Shown here piece after piece: positions 45,747 through 56,440 of a stretch of 64,000 bases of DNA. The translations under genes and the position numbers were made by a program. The number at the start of each line of letters is the position of its first letter. The stretch's first letter is position 1. The notes beneath the pieces were generated by a model, which saw only the letters and a list, made by a program, of their open reading frames with translations, made no database searches and was not told the DNA's origin. The stretch spans positions 1-64,000 of the forward strand of contig NZ_JAGGLI010000009.1 of the NCBI RefSeq assembly GCF_017874355.1, read 5' to 3'. The DNA comes from Acetoanaerobium pronyense. Lineage in GTDB: Bacteria; Bacillota; Clostridia; Peptostreptococcales; Filifactoraceae.

Positions 45747-45805
45747 CTTTTGACTAGTTGTCTTAAATTATATCTTCTTTGTCCTTTTGGAAACATAAAA
45801 TTATT

Positions 45806-48800
45806 TTTTATATTTCATTTTTGTTCTATTAAAAGTAAATAGTCCCTTTAAAGGGAATGGTTTAGAATGGCTATTTGTATTCCATTCTGGTTCTATTAAG
45901 GGGGCTTACTAAAAAAGACTTTATTTGGAGTTTATACAAATTTACATTCCATTCTGGTTCTATTAAGGGTAATAACTGGAGAGTAGCAGAGCCGGGAATA
46001 CTTTATATTTACATTCCATTCTGGTTCTATTAAGGGATAAAATCGGACAGGATTTAGCAAAGAAGATTGCAAAATTTACATTCCATTCTGGTTCTATTAA
46101 GGGTATCGTTATTTCTGATTTTAGGTTTTTTTCAATTGCATTTACATTCCATTCTGGTTCTATTAAGGGTGAGCTGGAGTATAACAAGCTTATGTTTTTT
46201 CTAAGTATTTACATTCCATTCTGGTTCTATTAAGGGTCTTGCGCAACTGGTATCAGATTCATGGCAAACTCCAATTTACATTCCATTCTGGTTCTATTAA
46301 GGGCCTATAGCAACTAAGCTAGTACCTCTTTACAAGAAAATTTACATTCCATTCTGGTTCTATTAAGGGGCTTATCAGCTACATTAAATGTAACAGATGC
46401 AGAGGGATTTACATTCCATTCTGGTTCTATTAAGGGGAATTGTAGCAACTCAAACTAAACCCGTTACAAATAAATTTACATTCCATTCTGGTTCTATTAA
46501 GGGTAGACGAGGTTTATAAGCCTTTAAAATTGCAATATGATTTACATTCCATTCTGGTTCTATTAAGGGTGGGCTTGCGTAAAACAAGATGATAACATTG
46601 ATATAATTTACATTCCATTCTGGTTCTATTAAGGGAGGGTATCAGATGTTTTAATTCAGATACAAAACAAATTTACATTCCATTCTGGTTCTATTAAGGG
46701 AACAGTTTTGATGCATAGCCTTATATGGATTCAGATATTTACATTCCATTCTGGTTCTATTAAGGGTATTTTTAATTGTTTCATTTTATCAACTCCTTAT
46801 TTGATTTACATTCCATTCTGGTTCTATTAAGGGTTTTAATCTCCTTTTAATTTTTTATATTTTAGTTTATATTTACATTCCATTCTGGTTCTATTAAGGG
46901 CAAATGTCAAATAATAAAATAGCACTAACTAATTTATTTACATTCCATTCTGGTTCTATTAAGGGTAAACCTAAAAATAATAAAATAAAGTTTGATCCAC
47001 ATTTACATTCCATTCTGGTTCTATTAAGGGTATCTAACTGATATAGACGCCAGATATGAGGATATTTATTTACATTCCATTCTGGTTCTATTAAGGGGTG
47101 TGTGTAGTTTCCTGATGGTTGGACCGTGTTTCACATTTACATTCCATTCTGGTTCTATTAAGGGGTGTTAGTTGTGAGGTAGTTTTTTGATCCTTGATTA
47201 CATTTACATTCCATTCTGGTTCTATTAAGGGATTGAAAACGGGTATTATAGTAACTAAATTAAAAAAATTTACATTCCATTCTGGTTCTATTAAGGGATA
47301 TTTTACAATTTTTAGATAATGAATTAAAAACACAATTTACATTCCATTCTGGTTCTATTAAGGGTTAAAAAAAATAAAATTTATGGAGGTCTTAAAAAAA
47401 TTTACATTCCATTCTGGTTCTATTAAGGGAACGCTCATAAAGGGCAAATCTTTACAAACTGCAATATTTACATTCCATTCTGGTTCTATTAAGGGTCAAG
47501 AAGAAATAACTATAATGTTTAATAAAAACAGATTTACATTCCATTCTGGTTCTATTAAGGGTATATCAGTAGATAAAAACAAATATATGGATTATAATTT
47601 ACATTCCATTCTGGTTCTATTAAGGGAAGAATTGTTTGAAATAATTGAAAACAAACTTTAAAAATTTACATTCCATTCTGGTTCTATTAAGGGCACCATT
47701 TGTAAAAGCTTCGGCTATAGATATTACAAGATTTACATTCCATTCTGGTTCTATTAAGGGTTAAGGTGATTTTAAGAGAAGCGGTACTCGCTCATGTATT
47801 TACATTCCATTCTGGTTCTATTAAGGGATTTGTTTTGTGTGTGTGTAGTTGTGAGGTAGTTTTATTTACATTCCATTCTGGTTCTATTAAGGGAATGGAT
47901 AATTGATAATATGATAGACTGTATTAGTTAATTTACATTCCATTCTGGTTCTATTAAGGGGTAAATCCTATTATTTTTTACTTGATAATATCCTTGATTT
48001 ACATTCCATTCTGGTTCTATTAAGGGTATTTGTTTTGTGTGTGTGTAGTTGTGAGGTAGTTTTATTTACATTCCATTCTGGTTCTATTAAGGGTAGTATA
48101 TACGACTTAACTATCTATTATATTAGCGAATTTACATTCCATTCTGGTTCTATTAAGGGTATTTTTTTTAATTGTAGTACCCGTTTTTAATTGCATATTT
48201 ACATTCCATTCTGGTTCTATTAAGGGTATGACATGACGTTATACCCTTTACAATAACTTAAAAATTTACATTCCATTCTGGTTCTATTAAGGGGGCTTTG
48301 ACAATATAAACGCCTTAGAAGTAAAATAATTTACATTCCATTCTGGTTCTATTAAGGGCGTTATCACTACTCTGATAAGGTGATTATATCATTAATTTAC
48401 ATTCCATTCTGGTTCTATTAAGGGAGATAAGGACCATTCTCATACCAACAAGGAGATTGATATTTACATTCCATTCTGGTTCTATTAAGGGTCTGCATTT
48501 TGATGGTCGGACTTCTGCCCTCGGCAGGATTTACATTCCATTCTGGTTCTATTAAGGGAAATGAATAAGTGTCGGAATGTAATATATTTTGAAAAATTTA
48601 CATTCCATTCTGGTTCTATTAAGGGTATGCGAGAGCTGAGAAGATTCGTTATGGAACATGGATTTACATTCCATTCTGGTTCTATTAAGGGGGACTGTTC
48701 AAGCAAATCACCCTTACATTCAACCCAATTTACATTCCATTCTGGTTCTATTAAGGGTCCCATCATCCAGCATCCTTACAACAAAGAATAGAAAATTTAC

Positions 48801-51800
48801 ATTCCATTCTGGTTCTATTAAGGGGTTTTAATCCAGACTCTTAACCTAGATAATGATCAGATTTACATTCCATTCTGGTTCTATTAAGGGTTTGCTGTTG
48901 TGTTTACCCAATCTTCTTTATTATTATTTACATTCCATTCTGGTTCTATTAAGGGCTTCAAAGCTCATAACATTACCTCCTAAAATTAATTAATTTACAT
49001 TCCATTCTGGTTCTATTAAGGGTTTATTAGAATTTCCTTTTCTCTCTCCACTTCTTCTAATTTACATTCCATTCTGGTTCTATTAAGGGCATATCCTAAG
49101 CAATAAAGTCTAGTCACTACATTTGTATTTACATTCCATTCTGGTTCTATTAAGGGTTTTCCCAGCATACTTACAAAATTCCTCAAATACCTCATTTACA
49201 TTCCATTCTGGTTCTATTAAGGGCTTGAGTTCCCTGTGCTTGAATTATTATTTCATCCTCATTTACATTCCATTCTGGTTCTATTAAGGGTGATCTTCTC
49301 TTACTTTTTCTTCTAACTTATCCTCATTTACATTCCATTCTGGTTCTATTAAGGGAGTATGATTTGGTATATTGATGTCATGGGTATGACTATTTACATT
49401 CCATTCTGGTTCTATTAAGGGCTTACTTTTCCCATACTTCACCTCCTTATTCGGTTGTATTTACATTCCATTCTGGTTCTATTAAGGGTTGCTAAATGTT
49501 TTTGTGTTGTGACATTCTAGGCATATTTACATTCCATTCTGGTTCTATTAAGGGAGTTTATCAGGCTATGGTAGACCTTAGTAATAAGCTATTTACATTC
49601 CATTCTGGTTCTATTAAGGGTTTCTAAAAGAAATAGCAGATGGAAACGGTTTTCCTAATTTACATTCCATTCTGGTTCTATTAAGGGCATGCTCAGAGGG
49701 GCACCACTGGGATACTTGGGATAGATTTACATTCCATTCTGGTTCTATTAAGGGTTCTATTAAAGAGATTGAAAATGAGTATTTAAAGCTATTTACATTC
49801 CATTCTGGTTCTATTAAGGGATTCTTTTTTAGAGTATTTTGACAATAGAAAAGAAAATTTACATTCCATTCTGGTTCTATTAAGGGTCTAAACTTCCATA
49901 TTTTAATCAAACTGATAAAAGAATTTACATTCCATTCTGGTTCTATTAAGGGGAAGGAACATATTTCTCAAATCCAAGACTTGAAGAATTTACATTCCAT
50001 TCTGGTTCTATTAAGGGGCAAATTTTTTTAAATTTCTGCGTGTAATGTATAAAATTTACATTCCATTCTGGTTCTATTAAGGGTAAGTTAGGATTATTTT
50101 TAATATATTCTTCTGAGATATTTACATTCCATTCTGGTTCTATTAAGGGATCTTAGTAGTTTTATTTTTTTCCTTCCTTTATATATATTTACATTCCATT
50201 CTGGTTCTATTAAGGGTGCGTTAACTTCTTAACTGAAATATCAAACTACACTATTTACATTCCATTCTGGTTCTATTAAGGGTTGTTGGAAACTAAGGAT
50301 AAGAACGGCAAAAAAGCATATTTACATTCCATTCTGGTTCTATTAAGGGATTGTAAGTCTAATTGAAAAACTAGGTACTAAAAAAAATTTACATTCCATT
50401 CTGGTTCTATTAAGGGAGTGCTTTATTTTAAAAAGAGTGTAGCCACTATTCAAATTTACATTCCATTCTGGTTCTATTAAGGGTAAAAATGTTCAAGCTA
50501 AAGAAAATGCAGTTCAAAATTTACATTCCATTCTGGTTCTATTAAGGGAAATTCTATAGTTGGATTTTTTTCAGACTTTCTTAAATTTACATTCCATTCT
50601 GGTTCTATTAAGGGCTTACTAAATAACGATATTGGAGGTTTTGAAAAAATTTACATTCCATTCTGGTTCTATTAAGGGTGTGTCCCACCCTATATATACA
50701 GATAGAGCAAATACATTTACATTCCATTCTGGTTCTATTAAGGGCGGTATGCTTCTTAGATGATACTCCATATCCTTGACTATTTACATTCCATTCTGGT
50801 TCTATTAAGGGGATATAATGTAATTAAGTTAATGAAAACTATAAAAAGATTTACATTCCATTCTGGTTCTATTAAGGGAATTTTGTTTATATAAGCATAT
50901 TCACCAAAGTGAATTTATTTACATTCCATTCTGGTTCTATTAAGGGTAGCAAAACCATGCCTTTTTCCGTATTCAATAACCATATTTACATTCCATTCTG
51001 GTTCTATTAAGGGTGAACTCCCTTTTCTGTCTATAGTAGCTTGTTTTAAATTTACATTCCATTCTGGTTCTATTAAGGGTCGGGGTACAGGCATAGGCTT
51101 AAAAAAGATATTTAAATTTACATTCCATTCTGGTTCTATTAAGGGAGAACGCAGTTAGATATTATTCTAATATATCTAAAAATTTACATTCCATTCTGGT
51201 TCTATTAAGGGAAACTGCTGACAGAATAGTATATGAAACGCTTCAAGATTTACATTCCATTCTGGTTCTATTAAGGGCTCATGGTTTTTTATAAGCTCCA
51301 AAACGTTTTTGTGAATTTACATTCCATTCTGGTTCTATTAAGGGATTTATACAGGTTATTGCATGGAGTGTGTCGTTACTTATTTACATTCCATTCTGGT
51401 TCTATTAAGGGCCAAGGATTATACGCCTTAGTAGCTCCTTCCCCTTTCATTTACATTCCATTCTGGTTCTATTAAGGGCATTGTCTATTCTGTCAATTTC
51501 ATGATTGTCTGTAGGATTTACATTCCATTCTGGTTCTATTAAGGGATCTTTGCAGTATTTCTCTGGCAATTTCTCAGTTACATTTACATTCCATTCTGGT
51601 TCTATTAAGGGTTATAAAATCCTGCTCTTGTTGCTTTGTTATTTCAGTATTTACATTCCATTCTGGTTCTATTAAGGGTACCTTCTCAGTACGAAGGTTA
51701 TAATAATGTTTTAATTTACATTCCATTCTGGTTCTATTAAGGGAGGAACAATGATTTCTATAGGTAGGGGGTAGGTTAATTTACATTCCATTCTGGTTCT

Positions 51801-54464
51801 ATTAAGGGCTATTATTTCAGCTTCTTTACCAGCATATCGCTCCATATTTACATTCCATTCTGGTTCTATTAAGGGATACTGCTCTTTTGTGATGGCTTCA
51901 TAAGGTAGAAGTATTTACATTCCATTCTGGTTCTATTAAGGGCAAACAAGAATTTTACAAATATATTTTGTGAAGTATTTACATTCCATTCTGGTTCTAT
52001 TAAGGGTTATCGAACATAAAAAGAGTGCTGCCATTGAATAGATTTACATTCCATTCTGGTTCTATTAAGGGGAATGCGAAAGAGGTGGAATAATGAAATA
52101 TCAAAGAAATTTACATTCCATTCTGGTTCTATTAAGGGGTTAATTTACGATTTAAATAGTTAGAACTCCCTCGAGATTTACATTCCATTCTGGTTCTATT
52201 AAGGGCAAAAGAAGTGCAAAGAGAATATGAAGAATTAAAACATTTACATTCCATTCTGGTTCTATTAAGGGCCTTATCAAATCTTCTTGATTTTCCTATC
52301 TTGTAGCTATTTACATTCCATTCTGGTTCTATTAAGGGCTATTGTAATAAACGAATTAGAAGTTAAATTATTAAATTTACATTCCATTCTGGTTCTATTA
52401 AGGGGCAGGAATTGCCGAGTTTACCGTTACATTCCTTCCTGATTTACATTCCATTCTGGTTCTATTAAGGGATAGACATTCATTACTTTACCTCGCTTTC
52501 TCAAACTAATTTACATTCCATTCTGGTTCTATTAAGGGATAAAGACACAGGATTGATAGGCACACCGGAACGCTATTTACATTCCATTCTGGTTCTATTA
52601 AGGGACTCGTCCTCGCACTCCTCAACTTCTTCTTTTAGTAATTTACATTCCATTCTGGTTCTATTAAGGGTTTATACAGGTTATTGCATGGAGTGTGTCG
52701 TTACTTATTTACATTCCATTCTGGTTCTATTAAGGGTATGTCTATTCATTTCTTATCTTCCCGACATTAATGTATTTACATTCCATTCTGGTTCTATTAA
52801 GGGAGGTTAATTTACATGCTAACATTACAATTACTAAATCATTTACATTCCATTCTGGTTCTATTAAGGGTACAAGGAAGCTGCTAGAAAAACAACGTCA
52901 AAAGAAGATTTACATTCCATTCTGGTTCTATTAAGGGCTCATGCGTTTTTCTAACTCTTCAATCTTTGTATCTTATTTACATTCCATTCTGGTTCTATTA
53001 AGGGAGCAATATTCGAAATGGGAATGTGGGCATTAAAGGTATTTACATTCCATTCTGGTTCTATTAAGGGAGTTTATTATGAAGACCCTAACCCATTTAT
53101 TAACAAAATTTACATTCCATTCTGGTTCTATTAAGGGTGTGCAGGAAGATAAAACTAATGGGAGGTAAGTAGAATTTACATTCCATTCTGGTTCTATTAA
53201 GGGAGAACTTGAAAATATGGTTTTATTTTTAATGATGAAATTTACATTCCATTCTGGTTCTATTAAGGGAGGTGGTCGCTATGTGCCGAAAGATAAAATT
53301 AATGGGATTTACATTCCATTCTGGTTCTATTAAGGGGCTTATGAGTACATTCAATCTCAATTACCCTGTTTTATTTACATTCCATTCTGGTTCTATTAAG
53401 GGTTACTCTGAAATACTAGAGCATATAGTTGTAAATCCTAATTTACATTCCATTCTGGTTCTATTAAGGGATTCTGATACATCATTATTTACTCTAAAAC
53501 CTAGCAAATTTACATTCCATTCTGGTTCTATTAAGGGTTTATTATAAAGACCCAAACCCATTCATTAATAAAATTTACATTCCATTCTGGTTCTATTAAG
53601 GGTCCTGCCGCTGTTAGCTTAGCAACTATGCGACCTAATATTTACATTCCATTCTGGTTCTATTAAGGGTTATTCAACCTCCTCTATTGTAAATGTTTCA
53701 ATTACATTTACATTCCATTCTGGTTCTATTAAGGGTAATATTATTCCAAATATAACGGGAGGTATTTAATGAATTTACATTCCATTCTGGTTCTATTAAG
53801 GGGGAGCAAGGAAGAACAAGACCAGGAAACGTTGTAACTATTTACATTCCATTCTGGTTCTATTAAGGGCTTATTGCCCCCCCCGTTGCAAAATGGGCAT
53901 AATTTATTTACATTCCATTCTGGTTCTATTAAGGGCGATTTCGGTCTTTTTATAGCAAAAGCTGGAATAACATTTACATTCCATTCTGGTTCTATTAAGG
54001 GCGTTATCCTACTAGCTTGACTAAGGTCCAGCTTTTTAATTTACATTCCATTCTGGTTCTATTAAGGGGGAAAATTCATTACGATTTCATTATTTTTTCT
54101 GATACATTTACATTCCATTCTGGTTCTATTAAGGGCCGTATCCGTTCCAAGTGGTACAGAAGATACAAGTATTTACATTCCATTCTGGTTCTATTAAGGG
54201 AAATGGCGAGCGTACTAAGAGAAGAAATAGAAGAAGATTTACATTCCATTCTGGTTCTATTAAGGGGTGGTAATGCTAGGGTATATGGTAATGCTGGGGT
54301 ATCATTTACATTCCATTCTGGTTCTATTAAGGGTCAATCCATGTACAGTGACATTGACCTGGATGCAAAATTTACATTCCATTCTGGTTCTATTAAGGGT
54401 TATCAATGTGAAGAACAGTGTCACCAATGATGGTATTTACATTCCATTCTGGTTCTATTAAGGG
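45806..54464 (-). CRISPR. Type I-B CRISPR array, about 130 repeats of 30 nt plus one decayed repeat
   Basis: On the minus strand the repeat begins CCCTTAATAGAACCAGAATG and ends GGAATGTAAAT, giving the 8-nt tag ATGTAAAT also found in the C. difficile repeat. Spacers are mostly 36-37 nt and the period is 66-67 nt. I count 130 repeats from 45873 to 54464. All look identical except the leftmost (45873-45902, 2 mismatches). A further repeat at 45806-45835 matches at 23 of 30 positions and is separated by a 37-nt spacer. Decay at the left end and cas2 at the right put the leader on the right, so transcription and spacer age run right (new) to left (old). The count was made by eye and may be off by one. 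Confidence 0.97.
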
Positions 54465-54643
54465 GCCTCGCATTTCAAATCCTTGATTTCACTAGCTTCT
54501 AGAGGGTTGTTCTGTCTATCTAAAAAATACATCACTTTTTTACAACAATTTTATTAATAAAAATTCATTAGATTAGCTCCAAACTATTCATTCTTCTATG
54601 ATTGTCGATGCCTAGGTCTTTTTGCACTATCATATATCGACAA
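54465..54643 (-). promoter_or_regulatory. CRISPR leader
   Basis: AT-rich 179-bp stretch between the cas2 stop and the newest repeat. Read on the minus strand it ends ATTTGAAATGCGAGGC directly before the first repeat. It should contain the array promoter and the integration signals. A weak TTGTAA - 16 nt - TTAGAT pair is present, which I would not rely on. An 11-bp inverted repeat occupies its cas2-proximal end. Confidence 0.8.
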
Positions 54644-54646
54644 TCA
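54599..54646 (-). repeat. Inverted repeat at the cas2/leader junction
   Basis: TGATTGTCGAT (54646-54636 on the minus strand) and ATCGACAATCA (54609-54599) are perfectly complementary with a 26-nt loop. The first arm contains the cas2 stop codon. No T-run follows, so it is not a standard terminator. It could be a protein site in the leader or an mRNA 3' structure. Confidence 0.65.
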
Positions 54647-54928
54647 AAAAAATCTGTCGGTTTTATCATCTTCAAGTGCCCAAAACTCTTTATCTAGCCA
54701 ACGTTCTTCTCTACTTTTAAATATTATAACAGAATCTACATCTTTTCTGATATATTTATCTAAGTCTGCTTTTAACTGCATCAATTTCAGTTGAGTTAGA
54801 TTACCTTCAAATACTGACTTTTGAATATGAGTAAGATATCTCTTGCAGATTTTAAATACATTCCTATGAACTTTTGGTCCATGGACATCCATTGTTATAT
54901 CATAGATCAAAACCACATACATATTCAT
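54644..54928 (-). CDS. cas2: CRISPR-associated endonuclease Cas2
   Basis: About 94 residues. The ferredoxin-like start MYVVLIYDITMDVHGPKVHR has the conserved Asp after the first strand, and FEGNLTQLKLMQLKADLDKY is typical. With Cas1 it forms the spacer-integration complex. The start ATG 54928 overlaps the cas1 stop (TGATG), implying coupled translation. The ATG two codons later (54922) is also possible. Its stop codon lies in an inverted repeat that begins the leader. Confidence 0.95.
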   Translation of the reverse strand: MNMYVVLIYDITMDVHGPKVHRNVFKICKRYLTHIQKSVFEGNLTQLKLMQLKADLDKYIRKDVDSVIIFKSREERWLDKEFWALEDDKTDRFF

Positions 54929-55920
54929 CACCACCAAATTTTAAATCCTTGATAATCTTGCTCCCCTATCAAATCTTTAATCAATTTATAGCACTCAAGC
55001 CTTATTAGATATCTATAGGAAACTTCTCTTCCCAGATCTCTATGCATTATTGTTTTGGATAATCTAGCATCATACTCTCTAAGTATTTTTTTCTTTCCTT
55101 CTTCTTTTAGATAAAGGCCCTCAGATTCTTTTTCAAAATCTTTTTCTGTAATTATATTTTTGTTAAGAATAGAAAAAATCATTCTATCTGCAATTAATGG
55201 TTTAAATACCTCTGCAATATCTAAGCATAAAGAAAATCGCTTAGTCCCTGGTTCATGTAGGTAGCTAATAGTAGGATTTAGCTGTGTTTTATATATTTCT
55301 GATAGTGTAGTTGTATAAACCAAAGAATTTATAAAAGATATTAGCGTGTTAATCATATTGTCTGGAGGCCTTCTGGTTCTTTTTTGAAAGTTTATTTCTT
55401 GCCTCACTATATCATTCCATGCAGTATAATAAGTTCTTCTGATACTTCCTTCTATACCCATAAGTTCCTGTACATTTTCCGCAAATTCAAGATTTCTCGC
55501 TATTCTTTGAATTGAAGCCATTTGCTCACTTAACTCTATTCCTCTTGAGTTATAATATCTTAAATTTCTATAAATATTGAAGTACGCAGTATTTACAATC
55601 TCTCTAGCTATATCAATCCTTTTATTTGGATTATCATATGCCTTGACTTGATTTATCAGCATAAATCCGCTAACATTTCTATCTCTTGGACAATATGTTC
55701 CAGAATAAAATCCATAATAATTGAATATATGCATAGTCACGTTATTTTGAGATAAATAATTCAAAACCTTTGTATTTAAAGATACTTCCCCAAACAAATA
55801 TAGCTCATCCATCATTTCTACTTTTAAGTTCTTCGTTTCTCCTTCTAATGATTTCAAAATTATATTATCATCTTTACGCTTTAGTTCTCCACTTTTGAAT
55901 ATATAAAATGTTTCCCCCAA
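54928..55920 (-). CDS. cas1: CRISPR-associated endonuclease Cas1 (type I-B)
   Basis: About 330 residues from TTG 55920 (GETFYIFKSGELKRKDDN), placed by GGGGGTGA 5 nt upstream and by comparison with C. difficile Cas1. The open frame extends ten codons further. Active-site residues are visible: Glu in ELMGIEGSIRRTYY, His in SYLHEPGTKRFS, Asp/Glu in LCLDIAEVFKPLIADR. It integrates new spacers at the leader end. It sits between cas4 and cas2 with overlapping ends. Confidence 0.96.
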   Translation of the reverse strand: MGETFYIFKSGELKRKDDNIILKSLEGETKNLKVEMMDELYLFGEVSLNTKVLNYLSQNNVTMHIFNYYGFYSGTYCPRDRNVSGFMLINQVKAYDNPNKRIDIAREIVNTAYFNIYRNLRYYNSRGIELSEQMASIQRIARNLEFAENVQELMGIEGSIRRTYYTAWNDIVRQEINFQKRTRRPPDNMINTLISFINSLVYTTTLSEIYKTQLNPTISYLHEPGTKRFSLCLDIAEVFKPLIADRMIFSILNKNIITEKDFEKESEGLYLKEEGKKKILREYDARLSKTIMHRDLGREVSYRYLIRLECYKLIKDLIGEQDYQGFKIWW

Positions 55921-55937
55921 AACATTCACCCCCATAG

Positions 55938-56429
55938 TTAAACAAAGCACAGCTCATAATAGGCACATTTTTTGCATATTTTTTTAGTTTCACGTTCTAA
56001 TGGTCTTGATAGATTGCTAATTTCATCTATCTCTTTAATAATTTTTTCTATAGCTTCATTATCTATATCATCTAAAAATACATCTATTCTCCTTTTGAGT
56101 TTCGGATAATCAAGTATTCCTTTTTCTATATTTACACCTTTTTTCCTTAGGTAATATATATAATATTTGAGTTGCCATATACTTGCTTCTTCTATCGAGC
56201 GAGATTTTTTTATATCATGTAGCACTTCCCAGTCTTTAATGAAATCAATATTTATAATGTTGTCTATATTTATGTGCTTTTTTTCTCTTTGATAGGAAGT
56301 TTCATCTATTAACTTCCCAATACCAACATCTTCACTATTATCTTCTAGCTTAATATCCTTGCAAAAAAACCACAGTTTTCTTTTACAAACAAAATAGTAG
56401 TAAATCATAACTCCTGTTGGATTTGTCAT
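55938..56429 (-). CDS. cas4: CRISPR-associated Cas4 nuclease
   Basis: 163 residues, the short I-B form. The iron-sulfur cysteines are present: Cys in YYFVCKRKLWFF near the N-terminus and CKKCAYYELC at the C-terminus. The nuclease core contains ASIWQLKYYIYYLRKKG and GILDYPKLKRRIDVFL. Cas4 trims prespacers and fixes PAM orientation during adaptation. It lies 11 bp after cas3 and just before cas1. Confidence 0.94.
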   Translation of the reverse strand: MTNPTGVMIYYYFVCKRKLWFFCKDIKLEDNSEDVGIGKLIDETSYQREKKHINIDNIINIDFIKDWEVLHDIKKSRSIEEASIWQLKYYIYYLRKKGVNIEKGILDYPKLKRRIDVFLDDIDNEAIEKIIKEIDEISNLSRPLERETKKICKKCAYYELCFV

Positions 56430-56440
56430 AATATCCCCCC

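Noticed and set aside
47828-48093. Repeated spacers explained by segmental duplication within the array.
   Set aside because: The flanking spacers differ and the copies differ by one base in length at one end, which fits independent acquisition.
45963-54461. Many 60-137 residue open frames inside the array, encoding repeated peptides such as FTFHSGSIKG or PLIEPEWNVN.
   Set aside because: They are translations of the CRISPR repeat in different frames; they have no RBS and no conserved spacing as genes.
45806-54464. Array transcribed on the plus strand.
   Set aside because: The decayed repeats are at the left end and the cas2-adjacent AT-rich leader is at the right, so the array reads on the minus strand; the ATGTAAAT tag also fits this direction.
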